Assembly (NCBI RefSeq): GCF_018613755.1 | Contig: NZ_JAGGPP010000001.1 | Location: 124,001-188,000 of the forward strand | Source: Arthrobacter sp. ISL-72 | Lineage (GTDB): Bacteria; Actinomycetota; Actinomycetes; Actinomycetales; Micrococcaceae | DNA length: 64,000 nt | Direction of reading: 5' to 3' | Shown here: positions 52,476-61,623 of the stretch, one piece after another | Layout: every line of letters begins with the position of its first letter | How positions within the stretch are numbered: the first letter of the stretch is position 1 | The notes under the pieces: generated by a model | The model's database searches: none | What the model was told of the DNA's origin: nothing | Seen by the model: only the letters and a program-made list of their open reading frames with translations | Position numbers and translations under genes: made by a program

Positions 52476-53239
52476 GAGAAGTGCCGGCCGCACACCGGCA
52501 GCTGCCGTTCACGGTCCGCTTCGACTGGGGGCACGACGGCGCCATGGCCGTTGCGCCCGGCGCCGAACTGGCGGTGGTGGTGGACGTTCTGAGTTTCAGC
52601 ACGTGCGTGAGCGTCGCCGTCGACCGCGGAGCCCAGGTGTATCCCTTCCCCTGGAAGGACGGCGCTTGGAAGGAACGCAGCGCCACTGATCTGGCTGAGG
52701 AGCAGCGAGCAGTGCTCGCCGGCCGGCGCGGCGGGACCGGGCTGAGCCTCTCCGCCGCCAGCCTGCGTTCCGCGCCCGGCCTGGACAGGGTGGTGCTGCC
52801 TTCGCCCAACAGTTCGGCGCTAACCCTTTCGCTGGCCGGAACAGTGCCCCGCGTGGCCGCCGTATGCCTCAGGAATGCACGCGCCACGGCGGACTGGGCA
52901 GCGCGGAACCTGCCGCCGGCCGCGGTGATCGCTGTCGTTGCCGCCGGGGAAAAATGGCCCGACGGCGGGCTCCGCCCGGCTTTGGAGGACCAGCTGGGGG
53001 CGGGCGCCTTCCTGGCCTCGCTCCCCGAACACCGCAGGGCCGGGTTCTCACCCGAGGCGCAGTGGGCCATGGACTCGTTCGCGGCTGCCGAACCACGGCT
53101 TGGCGCCACGCTGCTGGAATGCTCCAGCGGACGGGAGCTCGTGTTCGGCGGGTACCAGGAGGACGTGGAGATCGCCGCTGAACTCAACGGCAGCGCCGCC
53201 GTCGCACTTCTCGACGACGGCGCGTTCCGCCGGGCGTAG
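52472..53239 (+). CDS. 2-Phosphosulfolactate phosphatase-like (ComB family)
   Basis: 255 residues from GTG 52472, overlapping the previous stop. Family features: VVVDVLSFSTCVSVAVDRGAQVYPF, LPSPNSSALTL, VCLRNARATADWAA, IAVVAAGEKWPDGGLRPALEDQLGAGAFL. In archaea ComB makes sulfolactate for coenzyme M; actinobacteria lack that pathway, so the true substrate is unknown. Its coupling to the DUF4031-HD gene hints at a shared nucleotide or phospho-metabolite role. Confidence 0.82.
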   Translation: MREVPAAHRQLPFTVRFDWGHDGAMAVAPGAELAVVVDVLSFSTCVSVAVDRGAQVYPFPWKDGAWKERSATDLAEEQRAVLAGRRGGTGLSLSAASLRSAPGLDRVVLPSPNSSALTLSLAGTVPRVAAVCLRNARATADWAARNLPPAAVIAVVAAGEKWPDGGLRPALEDQLGAGAFLASLPEHRRAGFSPEAQWAMDSFAAAEPRLGATLLECSSGRELVFGGYQEDVEIAAELNGSAAVALLDDGAFRRA

Positions 53240-53254
53240 GGCGTCGAGCGCTGC

Positions 53255-53656
53255 TTAGCGGTAGCCGGTGACGAACGGCCGGTCCGTGGCAACGATCTGC
53301 TTGCCGAGGGGCATCAGCGAGACGGGGATTAGCTTCAGGTTGGCGATGGCCAGCGGGATGCCGATGATGGTGATGGCCATGGCGAACGCCGTCACGACGT
53401 GTCCGATCGCGATCCAGATTCCGGCGACCAGCAGCCAGATCACGTTCCCCAGCAGCGCGAACACGCCGTTGCCGCCCGGCTTCTCCACCACCATTCGGCC
53501 GAACGGCCACAGCGTGTAGGAGGCAATCCGGAAGGACGCGATGCCCCACGGAATGGTCACGATGAGGAGGCAGCAGATGATCCCCGCGAAGAAGTACCCG
53601 AGGGCGAGCCAGAGTCCGCCGAATACCAGCCAAATGATGTTGAGCAGTGTCTTCAT
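53255..53656 (-). CDS. YccF-family inner membrane protein
   Basis: 133 residues from ATG 53656. Two copies of the YccF domain: the first starts IIWLVFGGLWLALGYFFAGIICCLLIVTIPWGIASFRIA with LWPFGR, the second NVIWLLVAGIWIAIGHVVTAFAMAITIIGIPLAIANLKL with LMPLGK. Four hydrophobic segments. Function unknown in the family. Confidence 0.9.
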   Translation of the reverse strand: MKTLLNIIWLVFGGLWLALGYFFAGIICCLLIVTIPWGIASFRIASYTLWPFGRMVVEKPGGNGVFALLGNVIWLLVAGIWIAIGHVVTAFAMAITIIGIPLAIANLKLIPVSLMPLGKQIVATDRPFVTGYR

Positions 53657-53682
53657 ACCGCCATTCTCCCCTTGATGGGCCG

Positions 53683-55077
53683 TCACCCGATGATAGGCCG
53701 TTCCTCCGGCAGATTGTAGAGCCGCGGGTGCGTGGCCAGGGCCAGGGTGGAAGCGACCGTAATGGTCCCGATGCGGCCGATGAACATGAGGGCCATCAGC
53801 ACCCACTGTGCACCGGCGGGCAGGTGGTAGGTGATGCCCGTGCTCACTCCGACCGTGGCGAAGGCCGAGATGGATTCGAAGAGCACCTTCTCGAGGCTGT
53901 GGTCGGTGAGCATCAGGAGGAGCAGCGTGCCGGTGATGACGGCGGCGACACCCAGCAAGGCAACGGAAAGCGCCTGGCGTTGGGCGGAGGAGCTGATGGA
54001 ACGGTGCGCGATGGTGACCTGCTCGCGTCCCCGGACCTCGTTCCAGATCGCAAATCCGAGGATCAGGAACGTGGTGATTTTGATTCCGCCCGCAGTTCCG
54101 GCGCTGCCGCCCCCGATGAACATGAGGACGTTCGTGACCATCAGGGTTTCCGGCGTTGCCGCGCCGTAGTCGATGCTGTTGAACCCGGCGGTCCTCGGGA
54201 AAACGCCGCCCGCCAGGGCACCCAGGAACTTACCGCCGGTGGAGAGTGATCCCAGGGTTTCGGGCCTGTTCCATTCGAACGCGGCGAAGAGTGCGCTGCC
54301 CACGAGCAGGAGTCCCAGCGTGCCGAAGACCGTCAGGCGGACGTGGACCGTCCAGCGCTTGATCCGGGCACCTTCCCGCATCAAAGCCATGATCACGGGG
54401 AATCCGAGCCCGCCGGCCACCACTGCGGCGCAGATGGGGACAATAATCCACGGATCCTCGGCGACACCTATGAGGTTGTCGCTGTAGAGCGAAAAGCCCG
54501 CATTGTTAAAGGCAGAGACCGCATGGAAAGCCCCGTGCCAGAGTGCCGTAGCAGGACTGCTGTCGTAGGCAATCCAGAAGCGGACCGTCAGCACCGCAGC
54601 TATGGACGCCTCGATCGTCGCCATGATCCTGACGACCGTCACGAGCACCGACCGGACATCACCAAAGTTCAGGGTGTGGGTCTCGGACTGGGCCACCAGC
54701 TGGCCGCGGAGTCCGATGTTCTTGCGGACCAGCAAGGCGAGCAGGGTTGCCAGTGTCATAATGCCGAAGCCGCCCACCTGGATCAGTCCGAGAATCACTC
54801 CCTGGCCGAACGGCGTCCAGTAGGTGGCCGTGTCGACCGTGACCAGGCCGGTCACGCACACGGCGGAAACCGAGGTGAAGAGGGCGGGCAGCACGGTATC
54901 GGCTTCGGTGGGGTAATGGGAGGCGGGAAGCGTCAGCAGGGCAGCCCCCAGCACGATCACGGCGAGGAACGCGATCGGCAGCGACCTGACCGGATGCAGG
55001 AGCAGGCGCCTGATCCGGCTTTCCTTCGGCCGGATGTATGCGCGCACCTTCGCCGGCCCAGTCAGCGGTACCGACAT
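53683..55077 (-). CDS. Potassium uptake protein, TrkH/KtrB family
   Basis: 464 residues from ATG 55077 (GAGAGGA upstream). Four M1-P-M2 type repeats typical of TrkH/KtrB are visible through their filter loops, for example SVSAVCVTGLVTVDT, AVSAFNNAGFSLYSD, PRTAGFNSIDYG and SAFATVGVSTGITY. GLIQVGGFGIMTLATLLAL is the family signature. The regulatory TrkA/KtrA partner is not adjacent; CorA (Mg) is divergent upstream. Carries K+ with Na+ or H+. Confidence 0.93.
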   Translation of the reverse strand: MSVPLTGPAKVRAYIRPKESRIRRLLLHPVRSLPIAFLAVIVLGAALLTLPASHYPTEADTVLPALFTSVSAVCVTGLVTVDTATYWTPFGQGVILGLIQVGGFGIMTLATLLALLVRKNIGLRGQLVAQSETHTLNFGDVRSVLVTVVRIMATIEASIAAVLTVRFWIAYDSSPATALWHGAFHAVSAFNNAGFSLYSDNLIGVAEDPWIIVPICAAVVAGGLGFPVIMALMREGARIKRWTVHVRLTVFGTLGLLLVGSALFAAFEWNRPETLGSLSTGGKFLGALAGGVFPRTAGFNSIDYGAATPETLMVTNVLMFIGGGSAGTAGGIKITTFLILGFAIWNEVRGREQVTIAHRSISSSAQRQALSVALLGVAAVITGTLLLLMLTDHSLEKVLFESISAFATVGVSTGITYHLPAGAQWVLMALMFIGRIGTITVASTLALATHPRLYNLPEERPIIG

Positions 55078-55302
55078 GGGTAGAATCCTCTCTTCGGCGG
55101 GTGCGCGCACGCCGTCCGGCACCGCGCCTGATGTTCGACGCATCACGGAGCGTAGCATCGCCTCATTTCGGCGTACCCCGGTTTTTACGAAATCCTTACG
55201 CTGCCCTCCTTGGCTTCCCGCGAGCCGGATTGCATGCTGTTGGCAGCAGGCGGTCGAAGGGTTACCGTCACAGCAGGGGCCGTCCGCAGAAGGAGGCGCA
55301 GC

Positions 55303-56319
55303 GTGGCCATTGTTGATAATGCCGTCTATGTGAATGGCCGCCGGACCACGGACCCGGATGGACTCGAGGAGACGTACTTCCTGCTCCGGCAGCGTGAAGG
55401 GATGGCCTGGATCGGTCTCTACCGGCCGGACTCACAGGAACTGCGTTCCGTGGCTGACGAGTTCGACCTCAGCCACCTGGCGGTGGAAGACGCCCTGACC
55501 GGGCACCAGCGGGCAAAACTTGAGCACTACGGCGAAACCCTTTTCATGGTGCTGCGCCCGGCCCGCTATCTCGACGACGTCGAAAAGGTTGAGTTCGGCG
55601 AGATCCACGTTTTTGTGGGCACCGATTTTGTGGTCACCGTCCGCCATGCCGAGTCACCGGACCTGGGCCGCGTCCGCAGGAGGATGGAGTCCCAGCCTGA
55701 TTTCCTGGCCCTGGGACCCGATGCCGTGCTGTACGCCATCCTGGACCAGGTGGTGGATGAGTACGAGCCGGTGGCCGCCGGGCTGGAAAACGACATCGAC
55801 GAAATTGAGGATGACCTCTTCGGCGGCGACCCGGATGTCTCACGCCGGATCTATGAGCTCTCCCGTCAGGTCATCACGTTCCAGCGCAGCACCAGCCCGC
55901 TGGCGGGGATCCTGCAGGCCCTGATCTCCGGAACACCCGAGCACAGGCCCGGTCCGGAGCTCCAGGACCACCTGCGGGACGTCCTGGACCACGTTCTCCG
56001 GCTGGGCGAGCGGACCACGTCCTTCCGGGCGCTGCTGCAGAACGCACTGACTGTCAACGCCGCGCTTGTGGCCCAGCGGCAGAACGATGAAATGCGGCGC
56101 CTGACGGAATCGAGTTTTGCGCAGAGCGAGCAGGTCAAACGCATTTCGTCCTGGGCCGCTATCCTCTTCGCGCCCACTTTGGTGGGCACCATCTACGGAA
56201 TGAACTTCCGCACCATGCCGGAGCTCGACTGGATTTTCGGCTACCCCATGGCCTTGGGGCTGATGGTCGCCATGGGACTGGCCCTGTACATAACGTTCAA
56301 GCGCAACAAATGGATCTAG
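55303..56319 (+). CDS. corA: CorA magnesium/cobalt channel
   Basis: 338 residues from GTG 55303 with AAGGAGG upstream. Large N-terminal cytosolic domain (HLAVEDALTGHQRAKLEHYGETLFMVLRPARYLD), long stalk helix, then two C-terminal membrane helices with the defining YGMNF motif (GTIYGMNFRTMPELDW) between them, ending KRNKWI. Forms a pentameric channel for Mg2+. Confidence 0.95.
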   Translation: MAIVDNAVYVNGRRTTDPDGLEETYFLLRQREGMAWIGLYRPDSQELRSVADEFDLSHLAVEDALTGHQRAKLEHYGETLFMVLRPARYLDDVEKVEFGEIHVFVGTDFVVTVRHAESPDLGRVRRRMESQPDFLALGPDAVLYAILDQVVDEYEPVAAGLENDIDEIEDDLFGGDPDVSRRIYELSRQVITFQRSTSPLAGILQALISGTPEHRPGPELQDHLRDVLDHVLRLGERTTSFRALLQNALTVNAALVAQRQNDEMRRLTESSFAQSEQVKRISSWAAILFAPTLVGTIYGMNFRTMPELDWIFGYPMALGLMVAMGLALYITFKRNKWI

Positions 56320-56323
56320 GCGC

Positions 56324-56869
56324 CTACTCCTTCTTTACCAGGGCCGCGTCCACGTTGATCTTGACCTTGTCGCTGACCAGCAGCCCGCCGGTTTCGAGGA
56401 CCGCGTTCCACGTCAGGCCGAATTCCTTGCGGCTGATTTCAGCCTCGGCGCTGAAGCCTGCCCGCGTGGCGCCGAAGGGATCCACAGCCACGCCAGTGAA
56501 CTCCACCTCGAGTTCCACGGGCTTGGTGATGCCGCGGATGGTGAGCTCACCGGTGACGGTGTAATCCTGGCCGTCACCTTCAATGCCGGTGGCCCGGAAG
56601 GTTATCTCCGGGAAGTTCTCAACGTCGAAGAACTCCGCGCCGCGCACGTGGGCGTCACGGTTCGCGTCCCCGGAGTCGAAGCTGGCCGTTTTCACGGTGG
56701 CGTGCAGGCTGGAGGCAGCCAGGGACGGCCCCACGTGGGCCTCCGCCGAGGCATCGGTGAAACGGCCGCGGACCTTGCTGATGCCGGCATGGCGGACGCT
56801 GAACCCGATTTCGCTGTGGGACGTGTCGAGGGTCCAAATGCCGGGAGTAATACCTTGGGGCAGAGTCAC
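56324..56869 (-). CDS. YceI-family lipid-binding-like protein
   Basis: 181 residues from GTG 56869 (AGGAG upstream). Lipocalin-like pattern: GIWTLDTSHSEIGFSVRHAGISKVRGRF, ETASFDSGDANRDAHVRGAEFFDVENFPEITFRATGI, LTIRGITKPVELEVEF, and the terminal KEFGLTWN. Homologues bind isoprenoids. No signal peptide, as is usual in actinobacteria. Its stop lies 4 bases after corA's. Confidence 0.92.
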   Translation of the reverse strand: MTLPQGITPGIWTLDTSHSEIGFSVRHAGISKVRGRFTDASAEAHVGPSLAASSLHATVKTASFDSGDANRDAHVRGAEFFDVENFPEITFRATGIEGDGQDYTVTGELTIRGITKPVELEVEFTGVAVDPFGATRAGFSAEAEISRKEFGLTWNAVLETGGLLVSDKVKINVDAALVKKE

Positions 56870-56950
56870 AACGGTCTCCTTCGACTGGGTTGGCAGGCCT
56901 GGCCCGCCTGTTCTTCGGGGTACTCCCCAGCTGAATGCTAGCGAAGACGC

Positions 56951-58018
56951 TCAGCCGCGGCTAGCCTTCGGACCGGGCCCCGCGGCTGCCGGCCATTTGG
57001 GCTGCCAGCCGATCGCGGGTGCAATGTGGCGGGCAATGTTGCCCAGGAGCTTGGCGTTGAAATCGACGCCCAGCTGGTTAGGGACGGTGAGGAGCAAAGT
57101 GTCGGCCGCCTGCACTGCTGCGTCCGCCGCCAGCTCCTCGGCGATCGCCCCGGGCTCGCCCACGTAGCTCTTCCCGAACCTCGCCACGAGGCCGTCGATG
57201 ATGCCCACCTGGTCCCGTTTCTCCCGCAGTGCGCTGAGCCCGAAGTACCGCTGGTCCTCCTCGTCCACGATGGGGAGGACGCTGCGGCTGACCGACACGC
57301 GAGGCGTGTGCTGGTGGCCCGCATCGGCCCACGCCTTGTGGAACATGCTGATCTGTTCAGCCTGCAGCTCGTCGAAAGGCACCCCGGTGTCTTCGGTAAG
57401 CAGCGTCGAGCTCATCAGGTTCATGCCCTGCCCGGCTGCCCAGACGGCGGTGGCCCGGGATCCTGCTCCCCACCAGATCCGCCGGGCCAGGTCCGGTGAG
57501 TTCGGCTGGACCGGCAGCTTGCCGGTGCCTCCGCCGAAGCGGGGATCCCCCTCAGCCACCCCTGCGCCGGTGATCGCGTGGCGGAACACCGCGGCATGCC
57601 GGCGGGCCATGTCCGCGGGGCTCTCGCCTTCGGCAGGAACGTGGCCGAACACTGCCGCGCCGTCCCTCGCCGGTTCGGGTGAGCCGCGGCTAATGCCCAG
57701 CTGCAGCCGTCCGCCGCTGATCAGGTCCGTGGCGGATGCCTCCTCCGCCATGTACAGGGGATTTTCGTACCGCATGTCGATCACGCCGGTGCCCATTTCA
57801 ATCCGGCTGGTGCGGGCGGCGATGGCTGCCAGCAGCGGAAACGGCGAGGCCAGCTGCCGGGCGAAATGGTGCACCCGGAAAAAGGCGCCATCGATGCCCA
57901 GCTCTTCGGCAGCGACGGCCAGGTCGATGCCCTGGAGCAGGGCATCGCGGGCTGTTCGGGTCATGGACCCCTCAGCGTTGCCCCAGTGGCCGAAGGACAG
58001 AAATCCGATGCGCTTCAT
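56951..58018 (-). CDS. LLM-class flavin-dependent oxidoreductase
   Basis: 355 residues; luciferase-like (alpha/beta)8 barrel. Visible: IGFLSFGHWGN at the N-terminus, GAFFRVHHFARQLASPFPLLAAIAARTSRIEMGTGVIDMRYENPLYMAEEASATDLISGGRLQLGISRGSP-type segment split across the first half, and RIWWGAGSRATAVWAAGQGMNLMSSTLL. Such enzymes use FMNH2 or F420; which one is not clear. No clear ribosome site before ATG 58018. It follows trpF on the same strand by 47 bases. Confidence 0.85.
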   Translation of the reverse strand: MKRIGFLSFGHWGNAEGSMTRTARDALLQGIDLAVAAEELGIDGAFFRVHHFARQLASPFPLLAAIAARTSRIEMGTGVIDMRYENPLYMAEEASATDLISGGRLQLGISRGSPEPARDGAAVFGHVPAEGESPADMARRHAAVFRHAITGAGVAEGDPRFGGGTGKLPVQPNSPDLARRIWWGAGSRATAVWAAGQGMNLMSSTLLTEDTGVPFDELQAEQISMFHKAWADAGHQHTPRVSVSRSVLPIVDEEDQRYFGLSALREKRDQVGIIDGLVARFGKSYVGEPGAIAEELAADAAVQAADTLLLTVPNQLGVDFNAKLLGNIARHIAPAIGWQPKWPAAAGPGPKASRG

Positions 58019-58065
58019 GACTGGGCAACAAGCTGCGGGCCGGCCGCATTCCGTCGGGCCTGCGG

Positions 58066-58662
58066 CTACGCTTTCGCCGCCAGCACGAAGGCCCGGACCT
58101 TCGCCAGGTCCTTGACTCCGCGGGAACTCTCGACGCCGGAGGAGACATCCACTCCCCAGGCGCCGGCTTCCTTCGCCGCCCGGGCAACGTTCACAGGGTC
58201 AAGGCCGCCGGCGAGCAGCCAGTTCCGTCCGGACAAGCCCCTGGCCTGCACCGAGGAGTAGTCCCAGGCCTCGCCCGAGCCGGGCACGGCGGCATCGATC
58301 AGCAGCAGCTCTTCGCCCCAGTTGTCGAACGCTTCCGGGGCGGCACCCATGGTGACTGCCCTGATCACTTTCATGCCGGCGTCGTGCGCTGTTTTGACGT
58401 CCCCCGGGGTGCGCTCCCCGTGGAGCTGGATCCACTCCAGTCCGGCGTCGCGCGCGACGGCGATGGCGTCCACCACCGGCTCGTGCCGGAACACGCCCAC
58501 CGCCGGGGTTCCGGCCGGAACGTGGGCAAGGAGATCCCGCGCCAGCGCAGGTGTGACTTCGCGGGGGCTTTTGGTCAGGACAAAGCCGACCGCGTCCGCA
58601 CCGGCTGCGGCCGCTTCCCGCACGGACTCCGGGGTACTGAGCCCACACACCTTGACGAACAT
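58066..58662 (-). CDS. trpF: Phosphoribosylanthranilate isomerase
   Basis: 198 residues from ATG 58662 (AGGAGG upstream). TIM barrel with the catalytic cysteine in KVCGLSTPESVREA and the general-acid Asp region LLIDAAVPGSGEAWDY, phosphate-binding GGLDPVNVARA and GVDVSSGVESSRGVKDLAKVRAFV. It isomerises phosphoribosylanthranilate in tryptophan synthesis. No other trp genes are near, which is normal for actinobacteria. Confidence 0.92.
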   Translation of the reverse strand: MFVKVCGLSTPESVREAAAAGADAVGFVLTKSPREVTPALARDLLAHVPAGTPAVGVFRHEPVVDAIAVARDAGLEWIQLHGERTPGDVKTAHDAGMKVIRAVTMGAAPEAFDNWGEELLLIDAAVPGSGEAWDYSSVQARGLSGRNWLLAGGLDPVNVARAAKEAGAWGVDVSSGVESSRGVKDLAKVRAFVLAAKA

Positions 58663-58698
58663 CTCTGGTTCCTCCTGCAATCCTTTTCCTCCATCTGA

Positions 58699-58728
58699 CG
58701 TTAGCAAGTCCGCCGTTAGCAAGTCCGC
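58699..58728 (+). repeat. Perfect 2 x 15-bp tandem repeat
   Basis: CGTTAGCAAGTCCGC occurs at 58699-58713 and 58714-58728 in the gap between the divergent trpF and hutD-like genes. It could be a recent slip duplication. Confidence 0.8.
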
Positions 58729-58810
58729 GCCGAGGTTACGTACGGGGGGTGGTTTTCCTTTGCCGCGTTCATGTAAACGCGGCCGGTCCCGGGGCCGCTA
58801 GGCTGGGCGG

Positions 58811-59446
58811 ATGGAGATCATCCGCTATGCAGAACTCAGGGCCGAACCGTGGCGAAACGGCGGCGGCGTTACCCGCGAGCTGGCCAGCCACCCGAAGGCT
58901 GCGTCCGCACAGGACGGCGCGTGGGACTGGCGGGTGAGCATCGCGGAGGTATCCAAGGCGGGCGCTTTCTCCGCCTTTCCCGGCATGGAGCGCGTGCTCA
59001 CCGTGATCGACGGCGAGCTGCTGCTGCTGACCGTGGACGGCGCCGAACACCCGCTGGAAAAGTACCGGCCCTTCCGTTTCCCCGGCGACGCCGACACCGC
59101 CAGCGCACTTCCCACCGGGGATATCCGCGACCTCAACGTCATCACGCGGAACGGCGCGTTCAAGGGTTACACGTCCATCATCGAGCTCTCCAAGAAACGC
59201 GCCCATCCCGTCTTCGACGGCCAGCTGGGCGTCCTGCTCCAAGGACAGGCCACGGTCAGCCCCGGCACCGCCGGGACTGCTGCTCCGGCCTCCGACAGCA
59301 ACGGTACATCCGAACCAGCGCAGGCGCCCGGCGAGCCGGAGACGCTGGGCCGCTATGACGCCGTCGTCGGCTCCGACTCCCGGACGCCCGAAGTCCTGGG
59401 CCGGGGGTTCCTGGCAGTCGTGTCGATCGACCGCGTTGCAGCCTAG
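58811..59446 (+). CDS. HutD/Ves-family protein
   Basis: 211 residues from ATG 58811. Cupin-like HutD features: PWRNGGGVTRELASHP, WRVSIAEVSKAGAFSAFPGMERVLTVIDGELLLL, and PFRFPGD, DIRDLNVITRNG. A disordered Thr/Ala/Ser insert sits at about residues 155-180. HutD is linked to histidine use in other bacteria, but no hut genes are nearby. No ribosome site; TAGGCT ends 6 bases before ATG, so it may be leaderless. Confidence 0.85.
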   Translation: MEIIRYAELRAEPWRNGGGVTRELASHPKAASAQDGAWDWRVSIAEVSKAGAFSAFPGMERVLTVIDGELLLLTVDGAEHPLEKYRPFRFPGDADTASALPTGDIRDLNVITRNGAFKGYTSIIELSKKRAHPVFDGQLGVLLQGQATVSPGTAGTAAPASDSNGTSEPAQAPGEPETLGRYDAVVGSDSRTPEVLGRGFLAVVSIDRVAA

Positions 59447-59453
59447 CGCCGCG

Positions 59454-61415
59454 TTACAGGCTGCCGGCTGACGCCTGCAGGAGGTCCTCCTGCGCAGGTC
59501 CCGCCGGCGTGAGCGCCGCGGCGATCACCACGGAACTGGCCGACGCCCACGCCTGCGGACGGCAGCTCGCGGGGAACGGCACCGGGGTGTGCATGGTGTC
59601 TGATCCGTGGCCGCCAAAGAGCTCGGGCAGCCGCCAGTCGTTGGCCTCCGCCACCCGCAGCAGCCCGGCGGCAAGCTCCGCTGCCTCCTTCGGGAAGCCG
59701 TCCGCCAGCATGCCACTGATGATCAGGGCGGTGTCATGGCTCCAGACGGCGCCGGCGTGGTAGCGGGTGGGCCAATAGCCGCCGTTCGTGGTGGACAGGG
59801 TCCGCACGCCGTAGCCCGAAAACATGGTGGGATCCATGACCCGGCGCACCACCAGCTGCCGTTCTTCCTCGTTCAGGATTCCGGTCCCCAGCAGGTGCCC
59901 CATATTGGAGGTCACCCCGTCCACCGGGCGCTTGTCAGCGTCCAGGGCGAGCGCCGGATACGGACCCAGCTCGTCCTCGCACCAGAACTGCGCCCGGAAG
60001 CGCCGGGCCATGCGCCCGGCGTAATCACGCCATTCCTGCGCACCGGGACGTCCGAAAGCATCGAGAATTTCCGCACCCACCACGGCGGCTTCGTACGCGT
60101 ACGCCTGGACCTCGGCCAGGGCGATGGGTCCTTTCGCGAGTGATCCGTCGTGCCAGCGGATGGCGTCACCGGAGTCCTTCCAGCCCTGGTTCACGAGGCC
60201 GGCGCCGGACGCGTCGAGGTATTCCAGGAAGCCGTCCCCGTCCAGGTCGCCGTGGTCCCGGAGCCATTCGAGGGCATCCTGCAGGTTGGGCAGGAGCTCC
60301 TCAACTTCCGCGTCCGGCATGCCAGCTTTCCAGGCATCATGCAGGAGGCAGATCCACAAGGGAGTGGCGTCAATGGTGCCGTAGTAAACCGGCGGCAGGC
60401 GCAGCGCCTGGTCGCTTTCTGCCATGGTCAGCACGGTCCGGCGGACCTCGTGCAGGATCTTGCCCGGCTGGACGGCGGTGGTGTGGTCCGTCTCCGTTCC
60501 CTGCCGGCCGGCAAGCGCACGGAGCGTTCCGCCGGCAATGGCTGTGTTGATGGGCAGCAGCATGCGTGCAGCAATGATCGAATCGCGCCCGAACATGGTG
60601 AAGAACCAGGGGGCACCGGCCGCCAGGAAGGTGTCATTCGGGTGCGAGTAGTGCGCCAGGCGCAGGCTGTTCAGGTCGCTGACGGACCGTTCCAGGAGCC
60701 GGTTCAGGCGGGGGTCATCCGAGGCCGGAGCGAAGATGGGCTGTCCGTCCCCTGCGAGCATCGGTGAATCTGCATCCGTGAGGTCAACGGACCAGCCCAG
60801 TTGGACGGGCACGCGGGGCAGGACTTCCACGGCCCATTCGATGGTCACCTTGCTGCCCTCGAAGCTGATGATTGCATTCTCCGCTGCGAGCGCCAGGGCG
60901 GTGTCCTCGTCGCGCCAGGACCAGGTGGTCTGCTGCGGCTGCACTGCGGCGCCGTTCGCTCCACCTTGCTTAATGTGTTCCATGGTGGTGTTGTCCGCGC
61001 CGAGGGTCAGCCGTACTGTGAGCGTGACCGGCTCCCGCATGGCCGATTCGAGGTGCAGTGTCTCGGCCACCCGGCCGGAGCAGCCGGTGGGGGACTCGCC
61101 GTCGTCGCCCGCGCGGATGCGGCCGGACTCGACTGTGCGCGTGCGCACCAGGGAGAGCAGGGGGTCCGCCACTTCGGCGTCGGCCCGCACAAAGTAGATG
61201 TAGTCGGTTTCCTTGGTGGAACGCAGCTGGGTGGAGACCCACTCCGGCTCCCGGCCGTCCACGCTGAGGACGGCAGTATGGAGCACGCGATCATCGCCGC
61301 AGTAGATGCCCTGTGCCCCGGCATGGCGGATCTGCCCGTGCGCGTCAGACCAGGCTTGGATGGGGGCGCTGAAAACGCCGGAAAGGTTGTGCAGGTATGG
61401 CTGTTCAGGGGCCAC
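59454..61415 (-). CDS. Amylo-alpha-1,6-glucosidase-like glycoside hydrolase, copy 2
   Basis: 653 residues from GTG 61415 (AGGAG ten bases upstream). Like copy 1 it has the beta-rich N-terminal domain (GIYCGDDRVLHTAVLSVDG) and then the barrel with GAPWFFTMFGRDSIIAARMLLP, DLDGDGFLEYLDASGAGLVNQGWKDSGD, NMGHLLGTGIL and FSGYGVRTLS. It is divergent from a LacI regulator with palindromes between, so its expression likely responds to a sugar. It is about 65 residues shorter than copy 1, mostly at the N-terminus. Substrate may be glucosylglycerate, sucrose-type or alpha-glucan; not decidable here. Confidence 0.83.
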   Translation of the reverse strand: MAPEQPYLHNLSGVFSAPIQAWSDAHGQIRHAGAQGIYCGDDRVLHTAVLSVDGREPEWVSTQLRSTKETDYIYFVRADAEVADPLLSLVRTRTVESGRIRAGDDGESPTGCSGRVAETLHLESAMREPVTLTVRLTLGADNTTMEHIKQGGANGAAVQPQQTTWSWRDEDTALALAAENAIISFEGSKVTIEWAVEVLPRVPVQLGWSVDLTDADSPMLAGDGQPIFAPASDDPRLNRLLERSVSDLNSLRLAHYSHPNDTFLAAGAPWFFTMFGRDSIIAARMLLPINTAIAGGTLRALAGRQGTETDHTTAVQPGKILHEVRRTVLTMAESDQALRLPPVYYGTIDATPLWICLLHDAWKAGMPDAEVEELLPNLQDALEWLRDHGDLDGDGFLEYLDASGAGLVNQGWKDSGDAIRWHDGSLAKGPIALAEVQAYAYEAAVVGAEILDAFGRPGAQEWRDYAGRMARRFRAQFWCEDELGPYPALALDADKRPVDGVTSNMGHLLGTGILNEEERQLVVRRVMDPTMFSGYGVRTLSTTNGGYWPTRYHAGAVWSHDTALIISGMLADGFPKEAAELAAGLLRVAEANDWRLPELFGGHGSDTMHTPVPFPASCRPQAWASASSVVIAAALTPAGPAQEDLLQASAGSL

Positions 61416-61497
61416 GGAAAAACAACTCCTGGAGATGCTTGATTGGGGGGTGCAAGGATGGCGTACGCATTGCCGGGCGTGAACCTGGGCACACGGA

Positions 61498-61548
61498 TTT
61501 GATCGATCAAAATTGTGAGCTTAAATCGTCTCACACGTTACTGTGAGA
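61498..61548. promoter_or_regulatory. Two palindromes between the glucosidase and lacI genes
   Basis: TTTGATCGATCAAA (61498-61511) is a perfect 14-base palindrome centred on CG, the usual LacI-family operator centre. TCTCACA-CGTTAC-TGTGAGA (61529-61548) is a perfect 7-base inverted repeat, and GTGAG also occurs at 61515. They lie in the 208-base divergent intergenic region and are probable operators of the LacI protein at 61624. Confidence 0.6.
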
Positions 61549-61623
61549 AGGAAAAGGCCGGCTGCGGTCTTCCGGTACGCCCCCGGCTGCCGCCCGGCCC
61601 GACCCCCGTCTTGAGGAGCCCCC

